The notes below the pieces were generated by a model that ran no database searches, was not told the DNA's origin, and was given only the letters and a program-made list of their open reading frames with translations. This document shows, one piece after another, positions 1 through 7,662 of a stretch of 63,162 nucleotides of DNA; within the stretch, counting starts at the first letter, position 1; each line of letters starts with the position of its first letter. The DNA is from Sporosarcina sp. P32b (GTDB taxonomy: Bacteria; Bacillota; Bacilli; Bacillales_A; Planococcaceae). Where the stretch lies: NCBI RefSeq assembly GCF_002743335.1, contig NZ_PDZB01000019.1, positions 1 to 63,162 of the forward strand, in the 5' to 3' direction. The position numbers and the translations under genes were made by a program.

Positions 1-525
1 TGGCTCCTCGCGAAAGCCATCCACCAGCGCCGTAGTGGGGACAATGGACTTGCCACTTACACTGTCAGCTAAACCACAACCTCCTGGATTAAACAGGAAC
101 AGAAAAAGCACGTGCAAGAACCACAACTCAGTGCCGCTTATTACGTACTTTAAACAGAAACGTAATCCGACAGCACTTCAACAAGTAAAAACAACTACTC
201 GAACTGCCATACACCCAATCCAACGAAGGCGCCTGCTGTGGTAGGCGTAGCGAGGAGACAAAGACAGGCGAACTTCCTGTCTCTGGCTCCTCGCGAAAGC
301 CATCCACCAGCGCCGTAGTGGGGACAATGGACTCGCCACTTACACCGCCAGCTAAACCACAACCTCCTGATTAAACAGGAAAAAGAAAATGCACGTGCAA
401 GAACTACAACCCAATGCCGCTTCTTACGCACTCTTAATAGAAATGTAATCCATGGTCACTTACGCACTAATTCCTTTTGAAAAAGCTACCCGAACTGTCC
501 TACACCCAATCCGACGAAAACCCCT
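1..525. repeat. Diverged tandem duplication, period about 283 bp
   Basis: Bases 1-283 and 284 to about 525 are two copies of the same non-coding unit. The first 50 bases of each copy are identical. The next 45 or so differ at a handful of positions, and similarity then fades but stays recognisable up to the shared ACACCCAATCC block near 500. The first copy may begin left of the window. ORFs that cross it are not conserved between the copies, so it looks non-coding. It fills the 590 bases before the first gene. No promoter for that gene could be picked with confidence. Confidence 0.8.
251..293. other. Two-part hairpin at the junction of the tandem units
   Basis: CGAGGAG (251-257) pairs with CTCCTCG (287-293). 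Inside it, AGACAGG (262-268) pairs with CCTGTCT (276-282) around a 7-base loop. The structure spans the end of unit 1 and the start of unit 2. There is no T-run, so a standard terminator is unlikely. It may be the palindromic end of a repeat element. Confidence 0.6.
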
Positions 526-590
526 ACATTTCACTGTACATTCTTTTTACAATCGTTCAGAATATACAACTATAGAAAGGAATGTATACC

Positions 591-1220
591 GTGCGTGAAT
601 TATCATTTCGTTTATTATCCGTTTGGATTATTTGTATTTTATTTACCGGCTTTTTTGCCTATATTGCCAGATCCATTCACTTGCAAACAATCTCTAGTTT
701 TGATGAACCCATTATAGACTTCGTGCAAAGCGCAGAATCCCCAGGACTGACGTCTATTATGAAACTGTTTACTACCATCGGTTCTACAACATCGGTTACT
801 CTATTGGCCATACTGACGCTCGGAGTTCTGTTATGGAAGAAACATCGTGCGCAAGCAGTACTATTCGGCATAGCACTGGCTGGGACAGGCATTCTTAATC
901 AAGTACTCAAGTTCATCTTCAAACGAGAACGTCCTGATTTTAATCGGCTGATCGACATTGGTGGCTATAGTTTTCCTAGCGGACACACGATGATGGCGTT
1001 CAGTTTCTATACGATACTTGCTTACATCATATGGAGAAATTTAAAGACTACAGGAAGCCGAATCGCTATCACCATTCTTGCAGTTATAATGATTGCAATG
1101 ATTGCAGTCAGTAGAATCTATTTGGGTGTTCATTTCCCAAGCGATATAGTCGGTGGCGTACTAGCTAGCTCAGTCTGGTTGTTCGCATCTATTGCCTTAT
1201 ACCAGCGTTTACAGCGCTAA
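591..1220 (+). CDS. PAP2-family membrane phosphatase
   Basis: This is an integral membrane phosphatase of the PAP2 superfamily, the family of PgpB and BcrC-type undecaprenyl-pyrophosphate phosphatases. It probably dephosphorylates a lipid phosphate at the outer face of the membrane. The three signature blocks are present: K-x6-RP (KFIFKRERP), PSGH (SFPSGHTM) and SR-x5-H-x3-D (SRIYLGVHFPSD). Several hydrophobic helices surround them. An ATG at 582 lies one base from the AGAAAGG ribosome site (574-580), so the GTG at 591, ten bases downstream, is the better start (209 aa). The gene is followed by mscL. The lipid substrate cannot be read from the sequence. Confidence 0.85.
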   Translation: MRELSFRLLSVWIICILFTGFFAYIARSIHLQTISSFDEPIIDFVQSAESPGLTSIMKLFTTIGSTTSVTLLAILTLGVLLWKKHRAQAVLFGIALAGTGILNQVLKFIFKRERPDFNRLIDIGGYSFPSGHTMMAFSFYTILAYIIWRNLKTTGSRIAITILAVIMIAMIAVSRIYLGVHFPSDIVGGVLASSVWLFASIALYQRLQR

Positions 1221-1266
1221 TAACTGGGTAAAAGACATAGAAAGATGAATAAAGGAGGTTATGTGA

Positions 1267-1653
1267 ATGTGGAAGGATTTTAAGGAGTTTGCGTTTAAAG
1301 GGAATATTTTCGACTTGGCAATCGGTGTCGTAATTGGTGCGGCATTCGGCACGATCGTTTCTTCTTTAGTTGAAAATATCATGACACCACTTATTGGAAT
1401 CTTATTAGGTGGTCTGGACTTCTCTACATTAAGTTATACAATTGGTGATGCTGCAATCAAATACGGTCTATTTATTCAATCTATCATTGATTTCTTGATT
1501 GTTGCAGGTTCGATTTTCGTCTTCTTACGAGTACTAATGAAGTTGAAAATGAAGCCAGCAGATATAGTTGAAGAAGAAGAGGAAGAAAAACCCTTAGATA
1601 TAAAAGAGGAATTACTTACTGAAATTCGTGATTTATTAAAAAGCGAACGATAA
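1267..1653 (+). CDS. mscL: Large-conductance mechanosensitive channel MscL
   Basis: A homopentameric membrane channel that opens under membrane tension and releases solutes during osmotic downshock. At 128 aa it has the usual MscL length. The N-terminus begins MWKDFKEFAFKGN, followed by the TM1 helix DLAIGVVIGAAFG, a periplasmic-type loop, TM2 near residues 70-95, and an acidic C-terminal helix with a run of six Glu (about residues 103-108). A near-perfect AAAGGAGG site sits about eight bases before the ATG. It lies 46 bases after the PAP2 gene on the same strand and may share its transcript. Confidence 0.97.
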   Translation: MWKDFKEFAFKGNIFDLAIGVVIGAAFGTIVSSLVENIMTPLIGILLGGLDFSTLSYTIGDAAIKYGLFIQSIIDFLIVAGSIFVFLRVLMKLKMKPADIVEEEEEEKPLDIKEELLTEIRDLLKSER

Positions 1654-1711
1654 AATTGCGAACACTCATTCATCTGGTCGTCCAGCCGCCACAGTTGTCT
1701 TACAAAGTCCA

Positions 1712-1740
1712 TTGCAACGCGCCTGTCAAGGTGTTACAAT
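1712..1740 (+). promoter_or_regulatory. Sigma-A promoter for the 30-aa ORF
   Basis: TTGCAA (1712-1717) and TACAAT (1735-1740) are separated by 17 bases, close to consensus. The expected start of transcription is near 1747, about 30 bases before the small ORF at 1776. Confidence 0.6.
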
Positions 1741-1775
1741 TATAGGCAGGATACTGATCAAAGGAGTGGATATTC

Positions 1776-1868
1776 ATGTGGTTCGTCTATATCATGTATG
1801 CATTGTTTGCATTTATTCTTGGTGGAACAGTACTTGGACTAGTCCGTACGTTCAGCAGTAATAACTAA
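1776..1868 (+). CDS. Small single-pass membrane peptide, 30 aa
   Basis: A short ORF of 30 codons beginning MWFVYIMYALFAF. It has its own expression unit: a promoter with a 17-bp spacer (1712-1740), an AAAGGAG ribosome site (1760-1766) nine bases before the ATG, and a strong hairpin terminator (1877-1925) straight after the stop. Residues 2-22 are hydrophobic and could span the membrane once. The end (VRTFSSNN) is polar with one Arg. I do not recognise the family. The complete set of signals around it argues that it is translated; its function is unknown. Confidence 0.6.
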   Translation: MWFVYIMYALFAFILGGTVLGLVRTFSSNN

Positions 1869-1876
1869 TACAACTT

Positions 1877-1925
1877 AACAGCAGTGAATGAGCGGGCTAT
1901 GGCCTATTCATCCACTGCTGTTTTT
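1877..1925 (+). terminator. Intrinsic terminator after the 30-aa ORF
   Basis: The ten-base stem AACAGCAGTG (1877-1886) pairs exactly with CACTGCTGTT (1913-1922), followed by TTT. The loop can pair further. It may also serve the convergent ABC operon ending at 1939. Confidence 0.75.
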
Positions 1926-1938
1926 ATATACATGGGCA

Positions 1939-2631
1939 TCACTGACGAAACAGAGAAATCATCCACGAGGTTGCATCTATTCCATATACATCGCGAATCT
2001 CATCGATTTCTTTATGGGCAAGAACTTGACCTTCTTTTAATACAATCAACTCATCCAACAACGGCTCTACTTCCTTGATCTCGTGAGTGGAGAGTAAAAT
2101 AGTTTGCCACTCAGTATCCGTAAAACGAATGAGACCTCTCGCTATATCTTCCCGTACCATTGGATCCAATCCCGAAAACGGCTCATCTAGCAAATAATAG
2201 GCTGCATTTCTTCCAAGCGTTGCAGCAATCTTCACTCGACCCCTATTGCCCTTTGACAGTGTGCTGATTTTTACTTCTAGTGAGATAACAAGGTATTCAG
2301 CAATCTCTTGCGCTTTCTTCATGTCAAAATCCTCAAATTGCGAATCGTAGAATTCAAATAATTGTTTCACTGTAAAATAAGGATAAAACAAATCGGTATC
2401 CGGCATATAAGCTACAGACGAAGCGACTCTCCTCGTAATTTTATTATTATCTAAAATCGCGAGTCCAGTAGTAGGTTTCAATATTCCTGCTAATACCTTT
2501 AGCAACGTTGTTTTTCCACTGCCATTTTCCCCTACCAATCCAATGATCTTTCCACGAGGCAATGCAAGTGATACTCTGTTAAGTGCCCGTTTAGATCTAT
2601 ACTTTTTGGAAACCTCCTGCAATTCAATCAT
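1939..2631 (-). CDS. ABC transporter ATP-binding protein, YtrB-like
   Basis: ATPase subunit of an ABC transporter that works with the permease at 2995-3792. It shows a Walker A motif GENGSGKTT near residue 38, a signature-like LSKGNRGR stretch in place of LSGGQ, a Walker B motif YYLLDEPF, and a switch histidine in LLSTHE. Its start overlaps the end of the GntR gene. The ATG at 2631 is preferred over the upstream GTG at 2640 because GGGGTG lies eight bases before it. The GntR-ATPase-permease set resembles the B. subtilis ytr operon, whose transporter is linked to the cell envelope. The substrate here is unknown. Confidence 0.85.
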   Translation of the reverse strand: MIELQEVSKKYRSKRALNRVSLALPRGKIIGLVGENGSGKTTLLKVLAGILKPTTGLAILDNNKITRRVASSVAYMPDTDLFYPYFTVKQLFEFYDSQFEDFDMKKAQEIAEYLVISLEVKISTLSKGNRGRVKIAATLGRNAAYYLLDEPFSGLDPMVREDIARGLIRFTDTEWQTILLSTHEIKEVEPLLDELIVLKEGQVLAHKEIDEIRDVYGIDATSWMISLFRQ

Positions 2632-2992
2632 CCTGTTCACCCCTTCTCTGTAAATAGTGAACCATCTCGTTCGTCGTAAAGCCTAACGATTCCACATTTT
2701 GAATGAATGACTGGACGAGTTGTTCTTTCATTTCTTCACGAAGTTCTAGAATTCTCATCTTATTTTCCGTCACGAATGATCCCTGCCCCCTTCTCGTTTC
2801 AGTAATTCCCAAGTTTTCCAGTTCCTTATAGACCCGTTGCATCGTGTTGGCGTTCACACCTACTGAAACGGCATAGTCACGGACAGATGGCAACTTCTCC
2901 CCTGCTACAAGCGTGGCTCTTATGATGTCACCGATGATGTGTTCAACGAGCTGTTGGTAAATTGGTTTGTCTGGAAGAAACTCCATACCCAT
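2624..2992 (-). CDS. GntR-family repressor, YtrA subfamily
   Basis: A 122-aa DNA-binding regulator. The N-terminal winged helix-turn-helix starts with PIYQQLVEHI and includes LPSVRDYAVSVGVNANTMQR. The C-terminus is a short dimerisation helix pair rather than a large effector domain, which is typical of the YtrA subfamily. It lies between the permease (2 bases upstream) and the ATPase (overlapping its end) in one operon. It probably binds the TAGTGTA-N12-TACACTA palindrome upstream of the operon at 3813-3838 and so represses its own transcription. The ligand or signal is unknown. Confidence 0.88.
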   Translation of the reverse strand: MGMEFLPDKPIYQQLVEHIIGDIIRATLVAGEKLPSVRDYAVSVGVNANTMQRVYKELENLGITETRRGQGSFVTENKMRILELREEMKEQLVQSFIQNVESLGFTTNEMVHYLQRRGEQDD

Positions 2993-2994
2993 CG

Positions 2995-3792
2995 TTACAC
3001 CCTCACTTTCTTCTCAAATAACGCAGATCCTATCATTAATAATACAAAGCTGATGATTAGATAAAACACTACATTCCCTAATGAAAAAGCAATACCATTT
3101 GGCACAAAGCCCATGAAGAAGTAGCTTGTATGTTCATTGTAAAATGACTCATTTGTTAATCGCACAGGCACTATCGTACGGAGCCAGTCAAAGAATCCAT
3201 TCAGTCGTAGTTGTTCCCATAAAGTTAACGTGATTATAAAGAATATAAAAATGAGCGGTACAGAAAAGAAAAGGATTCTCGAATTAACCACTTTATACAC
3301 ACTCCAGAAGAACCAGCCGACCATTGTTATAAAAACTAATTTAATGGATATCGCTAGCACTACACTAATTAAAGCCAATACCCCACTCCAAGCCAATTCC
3401 ATCGTCCAATCTCCTATGACATAAAAGACGATACTTGCAAGAAAACAACTAAAGAACAAGCTACCAAGGGCTATCAAAATAGCAAACATCACTTTAGCTC
3501 CAACTAGTTGAACCATAGGATGCGGGGAGTGCAACCACATCTCCAAATTCTTCATTTCTTTCTTTAAACTGACGAACAACATAAAGGCACCGCTAAATAC
3601 GTGCAGAGCAAACCAAGTGCCGACAATGATATGTGTATTGTCGTAAAGTGTATCCGGATTCCCTACAAAATTTGTAGTCAAAAGAGGCGCTAAGGTAATC
3701 ATCACTACGTCCAACAGCAAGATCAAAGCCAGCAACCATTTCAACACAATCCACTCTTTATTCATTAATCCACCAAATACCGTATTCCTCAT
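2995..3792 (-). CDS. ABC transporter membrane subunit
   Basis: A 265-aa hydrophobic protein with about six membrane segments and no recognisable enzyme motif. It is the first gene of the operon and is followed by the YtrA-like regulator and the ATPase. The order matches ABC exporters of the YtrBC or ABC-2 kind, so this is very likely the permease that pairs with the ATPase. A GGGAG ribosome site lies eight bases before the ATG. The substrate cannot be inferred. Confidence 0.75.
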   Translation of the reverse strand: MRNTVFGGLMNKEWIVLKWLLALILLLDVVMITLAPLLTTNFVGNPDTLYDNTHIIVGTWFALHVFSGAFMLFVSLKKEMKNLEMWLHSPHPMVQLVGAKVMFAILIALGSLFFSCFLASIVFYVIGDWTMELAWSGVLALISVVLAISIKLVFITMVGWFFWSVYKVVNSRILFFSVPLIFIFFIITLTLWEQLRLNGFFDWLRTIVPVRLTNESFYNEHTSYFFMGFVPNGIAFSLGNVVFYLIISFVLLMIGSALFEKKVRV

Positions 3793-3812
3793 AAAACCAG
3801 CTCCCTTCGTTC

Positions 3813-3838
3813 TAGTGTATTAGTTATATAGTACACTA
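3813..3838 (-). promoter_or_regulatory. GntR/YtrA-type operator
   Basis: TAGTGTA (3813-3819) and TACACTA (3832-3838) form a perfect inverted repeat with a 12-base spacer. It lies about 20 bases upstream of the permease start. From memory, the B. subtilis YtrA site has AGTGTA-type arms, which this resembles. On the minus strand its arms overlap a possible -35 (TTGCAT) and -10 (TACACT) pair spaced by 18, so binding should block transcription. Confidence 0.7.
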
Positions 3839-3870
3839 TGCAAAAAGAATTAACAAGGTGATTACTTTAA

Positions 3871-3915
3871 ATAAAAAACGCAAGGTAGAAACGAGAAATC
3901 CGTTTCTTCCTTGCG
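3871..3915 (-). terminator. Terminator of the thioesterase gene
   Basis: The 15-base arms at 3879-3893 and 3901-3915 pair with one mismatch around a 7-base loop. On the minus strand they are followed by six Ts (3873-3878). Confidence 0.85.
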
Positions 3916-3921
3916 CTACTA

Positions 3922-4401
3922 TTAATGTTTCATCAATCTCCGCTGCTTACGAAGTTCACGTCGTGCCGGTGCGGTATCGAAAAGACGTTTTTCTAATTCC
4001 GTTTCAGGATACACTTCCGCCACTGGTATCGGACGATTTGTGTCATCTACCGCTACCATGGTGCAAAATGATTCCGTCGTCAACCTCACTTCACCTGTTA
4101 CCAAGTTTTTGGAATGAACGGAAATAAAAACTTCCATAGATGTGCGACCAACGGAAGTAACTACCGCTTCGAGTTCAATGACATCGCCAAGCAAGGCTGG
4201 AGAAACGAAATCGACTGAGTCGATCGAAGCGGTGATTGCAGCTCTCGTCCCTGCGTGTTTCATAGCAGAAATAGCTGCGATCTCATCGATATACGAGAGG
4301 ACTTTTCCTCCAAAGATTGATTCAATATGGTTCGTGTCCGGCGGTAAGACCAGCTTACTTTGGATTGTTCTCGACTCGCTCATCGGTTTTGGTTCTGACA
4401 T
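3922..4401 (-). CDS. Hotdog-fold acyl-CoA thioesterase, YkhA-like
   Basis: A cytosolic acyl-CoA thioesterase of the ACOT/YciA/YkhA group, which releases free fatty acid and CoA. The hotdog helix is seen in NHIESIFGGKVLSYIDEIA, with the following strand ITASIDSVDFVSPALLGD. Both are typical of this family. The ATG at 4401 (159 aa) is chosen because GGGAG lies eight bases upstream; the longer reading frame to 4458 has no such site. It has its own terminator. The preferred chain length is unknown. Confidence 0.82.
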   Translation of the reverse strand: MSEPKPMSESRTIQSKLVLPPDTNHIESIFGGKVLSYIDEIAAISAMKHAGTRAAITASIDSVDFVSPALLGDVIELEAVVTSVGRTSMEVFISVHSKNLVTGEVRLTTESFCTMVAVDDTNRPIPVAEVYPETELEKRLFDTAPARRELRKQRRLMKH

Positions 4402-4491
4402 TACGACAACTCCCTTTTTAGTACGTTCATTCAAGTATACATAAAAGAAGGGAGTCAATGCTAATACTTGCTTGATGTGTTGCGTATTCGA

Positions 4492-5382
4492 TTAAATAAT
4501 CCTACGCACACTACAGACATTTCCGGCATATGCGGACTTCTTTAACTCGATTTGCTCAATTAATTTCCCAGTTGAAGGTGCGTGAAGAATTATTCCGTTA
4601 CCCACATACATCGCTACATGATGAATACACTGCTCTTCATTCTTGAAAAAGATTAAATCACCTTTTTGCCAATCTGCAGAATCGAGTGAGACTGATCTAC
4701 CCTCTTCTGCCTGATCAATCGCATCACGCGGCAAGCAAACTCCACACGCTTTCCATATAGTACGGATGAATCCTGAGCAATCAAATCCCCAGGCAGACAT
4801 GCCACCCCATAAATACGGCAAGCCAATGAAGCGTCTTCCCACTGTTAGCGGACGGTGAATCGATTCTTCTCCCACGCGCTCGACATCAGATGCATTTAAT
4901 AGTTTCCAACCATGCGGTGTCCATACACGTATCTTCTTGCCGCGTCGTTCAGCGAAAGGGAAAATTGTATTGAAAGAAACTCGTAAAAAGAAGGCACCTG
5001 ATTCGTCAAACAGAGCTGCTTTTGAATTAGTTACTCTGACAAACTCTTCTGTCTGTAGTCGCTTCTTCATGGAAAGTTGTACTAGTGGCACCCAGCCAGG
5101 ATAGCCTCGCGGATTTTTCCGAGTCGACTGAGAACTAGCAATGATACGTGCCCAGTCACCAACCACTTCTTCGACAATTACAGATTCACCGTATAATAAT
5201 TGGGTTTGAATTTGATCCTTGTCACTCAGCGCTAGACGTTCTTCATAAGATAACTGGGATAGCCACCTATCGATTTGTACGGGATGATCCAAAGCAGGAA
5301 GATCAGCCACACGAGGAGAATCAGGATCAGTCCATACTGTCGCAACGCTTACCGCGCACATCCATTTCTCATTCACATGCAT
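4492..5382 (-). CDS. ykfC: NlpC/P60 endopeptidase of muropeptide recycling
   Basis: A gamma-D-glutamyl-diamino acid endopeptidase that cleaves cell-wall peptides. The 296-aa protein has bacterial SH3-like regions at about residues 10-165 and an NlpC/P60 domain at about 175-296. The catalytic Cys202 is in FDCSGF, the histidine is in HHVAMYVG (His255), and a third polar residue His267 is in LHAPS. There is no clear export signal, which fits the cytosolic YkfC family. Its start overlaps the end of the epimerase gene by 14 bases. The neighbours (epimerase and LD-carboxypeptidase) match the B. subtilis ykfABC order. No transporter gene ykfD follows. Confidence 0.9.
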   Translation of the reverse strand: MHVNEKWMCAVSVATVWTDPDSPRVADLPALDHPVQIDRWLSQLSYEERLALSDKDQIQTQLLYGESVIVEEVVGDWARIIASSQSTRKNPRGYPGWVPLVQLSMKKRLQTEEFVRVTNSKAALFDESGAFFLRVSFNTIFPFAERRGKKIRVWTPHGWKLLNASDVERVGEESIHRPLTVGRRFIGLPYLWGGMSAWGFDCSGFIRTIWKACGVCLPRDAIDQAEEGRSVSLDSADWQKGDLIFFKNEEQCIHHVAMYVGNGIILHAPSTGKLIEQIELKKSAYAGNVCSVRRII

Positions 5383-6478
5383 GCTCCTTCACCCATTGCA
5401 TCATCCGTTTCGAATCAAATCCTAGTCCAGACTCCTTACTAAATTCCATATGCGATCCGTGATACAGCACGCCACCCGCAGAAAACTTCTCTGCCAATAA
5501 TAGTGGTGCGTCTAAATCCACTCGCGTTATATTCGGCTGACTCGCTGCGATATGGGCAGCTGCCGTCACACCAATTGCTGTCTCCATCATACTTCCGACC
5601 ATACACTCTACGCCATTTAGTTCAGCCAATGCATTGATTTTCAAGGCTTCGCGGATTCCCCCCGACTTCATCAATTTGATATTCAGTACATCCACTGCGC
5701 GCATCTCCAGCATTTTTTTTGCATCCCTTGCTGAAAATAATGATTCATCTGCCATGATCAGCGTGCTTGTCTGTCTCGTCACGTCTCTCAAGCCTTCTAC
5801 ATCATATGCGGCAACTGGCTGTTCTATTAATTCCAAATCTACTCCGTCATCTTCCAACTGGCGAATGAGGCGAATGGCTTCTTTTGGTTTCCAACCTTGA
5901 TTGGCATCGAGGCGAATCGTGATATCTTGGCCGACGGTTCGACGAATAGCGTGAATCCTTTCTCTTTCCTGTTGAAAATTACCTGTACCTACTTTCACTT
6001 TTAGCGTATCGAAGCCTTTGGCAACATGTTCTGCCGCTTCCTTGGCCATATGAGCAGGTTCTCCGACACTGACTGTCAAATCTGTTTTCAAGTTTTGATG
6101 GTAGCCACCCAACACTTGTACTAAAGGTAAACCGCAAAGCTGTCCGAATAAATCATTCACTGCCATATCAACTGCAGCTTTTGCACTCGTATTACCTATA
6201 ATAGCTCGTTGTATTCTCTCCGTTAATACTTCCCGCCGTGAGATGTCTTGGCCTATCAATATGGGCGTAAAAACGTGATGGATGACATAACGAATTCCAC
6301 CTATGGAATCTCCCGTTATGACGTGTGTCGGCACCGCTTCTCCCCAGCCGATTAGGCCGTCGTCAGTTGTTAATTTGATAATAACCGATTGCACAGTTTG
6401 AACCTTTCGCAATGCCGTGATAAACGGTTTACGTAATAAGGATGACACGAGGAATGTTTCCACCGTGCGAATTTGCAA
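5369..6478 (-). CDS. ykfB: L-Ala-D/L-Glu epimerase, enolase superfamily
   Basis: A dipeptide epimerase that turns L-Ala-D-Glu from murein into L-Ala-L-Glu for use as a nutrient. The 369-aa protein has the capping domain followed by a barrel. KVKVG holds the first catalytic lysines, RLDANQGW, ELIEQPV and MADES carry the three acidic metal ligands, and NIKLMKSGG holds the second lysine. The start is TTG, directly after the ykfA stop, with a GGAGTGGAG site upstream. It is the middle gene of the operon. Confidence in the epimerase assignment comes mostly from the two ykf neighbours. Confidence 0.9.
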   Translation of the reverse strand: MQIRTVETFLVSSLLRKPFITALRKVQTVQSVIIKLTTDDGLIGWGEAVPTHVITGDSIGGIRYVIHHVFTPILIGQDISRREVLTERIQRAIIGNTSAKAAVDMAVNDLFGQLCGLPLVQVLGGYHQNLKTDLTVSVGEPAHMAKEAAEHVAKGFDTLKVKVGTGNFQQERERIHAIRRTVGQDITIRLDANQGWKPKEAIRLIRQLEDDGVDLELIEQPVAAYDVEGLRDVTRQTSTLIMADESLFSARDAKKMLEMRAVDVLNIKLMKSGGIREALKINALAELNGVECMVGSMMETAIGVTAAAHIAASQPNITRVDLDAPLLLAEKFSAGGVLYHGSHMEFSKESGLGFDSKRMMQWVKEHACE

Positions 6479-7399
6479 TTACTCCACTCCCGGTAAAATA
6501 GTCAGCGTCTTACTATTTGCATCCAAACGTCCTTTCACACCAAATGGAATCGCTATATTCGGTTCGCAATGGCCGATACGGAATCCTTTTACGACAGGCT
6601 GATGTAGTTTGCCAAAATAATGGTCAAACACTTCATCCATTGTCAGTGAAGCATTCGGCTTCGTTGGTGTCGATTTCGCGAAATTACCAATCACGATACC
6701 TGCTGCTTCGCGAAGCTTACCTGCGAGACGTAATTGATTGAGTAAACGATCCACTTTATAAGGCTCTTCACCCACATCCTCAATAACAAGCAACCGATTA
6801 TTCGTCTTTATCTCAAATTCACTGCCTAGGCTGTTGACTAATTGCGTCAAATTACCACCGACCACTTCGCCTTCTGCCACACCGCCTACAAGTGTTTCGA
6901 GTGGCGAGATAGCTTCAGAATAATGAACTTCTACAGGCGTAAATAATTGCCCGAACATTTTGCCTGACATTTCATGAAACTCTTCTTTTGCGACACATGA
7001 TGCAAGCATCGGTCCGTGGAATGTAACGAGTCCTGCCCCCTGACGAATCGCGGTATGTAGATACGTAATATCACTGAACCCCCAAAACACTTTTGGATGG
7101 TCGTGGATCAAATCGAGATCCAGTTGTTCTGCGTAGCGCGCCGAACCGTAACCGCCACCCGCACAAAGAATCCCTTTCACTTCGGGATCTTTAAACATCC
7201 CATGCAAGTCAGCAAGCCGTTCTTCATCAGTCCCTGCCAAATAACCATGTTTCTTATACACGGACTGACCTACTTTATAGCGCAGACCCAATTGCTCCAA
7301 AAATTGAAATGAACGCTCCAATACTTCACGTTCTACAGGACTGGCAGGTGCCACGATCCCAATTACATCACCTTGTACTAAATGTGCTGGACGAATCAT
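6479..7399 (-). CDS. ykfA: LD-carboxypeptidase, MccF/LdcA-like
   Basis: A serine peptidase of the S66 family that removes the terminal D-Ala from murein tetrapeptides. The nucleophile lies in GFSDIT. The Glu of the triad is in VIEDVGEEPY and the His in GHCEPNIAIPFG. The ATG at 7399 (306 aa) fits the AAAGGG site better than the GTG or ATG at 7411/7408. It is the first gene of ykfABC, whose products together release L-Ala, L-Glu and diamino acid from wall peptides. Related MccF proteins also give resistance to microcin C; the ykf context favours recycling. Confidence 0.9.
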   Translation of the reverse strand: MIRPAHLVQGDVIGIVAPASPVEREVLERSFQFLEQLGLRYKVGQSVYKKHGYLAGTDEERLADLHGMFKDPEVKGILCAGGGYGSARYAEQLDLDLIHDHPKVFWGFSDITYLHTAIRQGAGLVTFHGPMLASCVAKEEFHEMSGKMFGQLFTPVEVHYSEAISPLETLVGGVAEGEVVGGNLTQLVNSLGSEFEIKTNNRLLVIEDVGEEPYKVDRLLNQLRLAGKLREAAGIVIGNFAKSTPTKPNASLTMDEVFDHYFGKLHQPVVKGFRIGHCEPNIAIPFGVKGRLDANSKTLTILPGVE

Positions 7400-7487
7400 T
7401 CTACTCATCACCCTTTCTACGTCCTACTTTATCATATTCAGGAAACACTACCTTCATCACGAGATTTATAAGACATTTGAAATAGAT

Positions 7488-7607
7488 TGTGGGTAATCTT
7501 TGAGTTATCCCCTTTATGAACAGCTAATCCCCAGATGTTGTGCATACATCATACAAAATTACTTAAATAACAGAAAAAGTTATTCACAATTCTCCTATTG
7601 TGGATAG
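7488..7607. other. Cluster of DnaA-box-like 9-mers
   Basis: Within 120 bases there is one exact TTATNCACA match (7580-7588), an inverted copy with one mismatch (7599-7607) and another inverted one-mismatch copy (7488-7496). The first two can also pair as a hairpin. No gene lies in this 260-base gap. The sites could titrate DnaA or be chance in AT-rich DNA. Confidence 0.3.
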
Positions 7608-7617
7608 TTTTATTTAT

Positions 7618-7654
7618 ACAAAAAAACGGACAACTGAAATGTATCAGTTGTCCG
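7618..7654 (-). terminator. trp operon terminator
   Basis: A perfect 11-base stem (7627-7637 with 7644-7654) and a 6-base loop. On the minus strand it is followed by seven Ts. It lies nine bases after the trpA stop. Confidence 0.92.
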
Positions 7655-7662
7655 CAAAATGA

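Noticed and set aside
195..431. A 78-codon minus-strand ORF across the tandem repeat
   Set aside because: The frame is not kept between the two repeat copies and has no ribosome site.
3858..4127. A plus-strand ORF over the thioesterase end
   Set aside because: It starts at a terminator hairpin and runs antisense to a recognisable hotdog protein.
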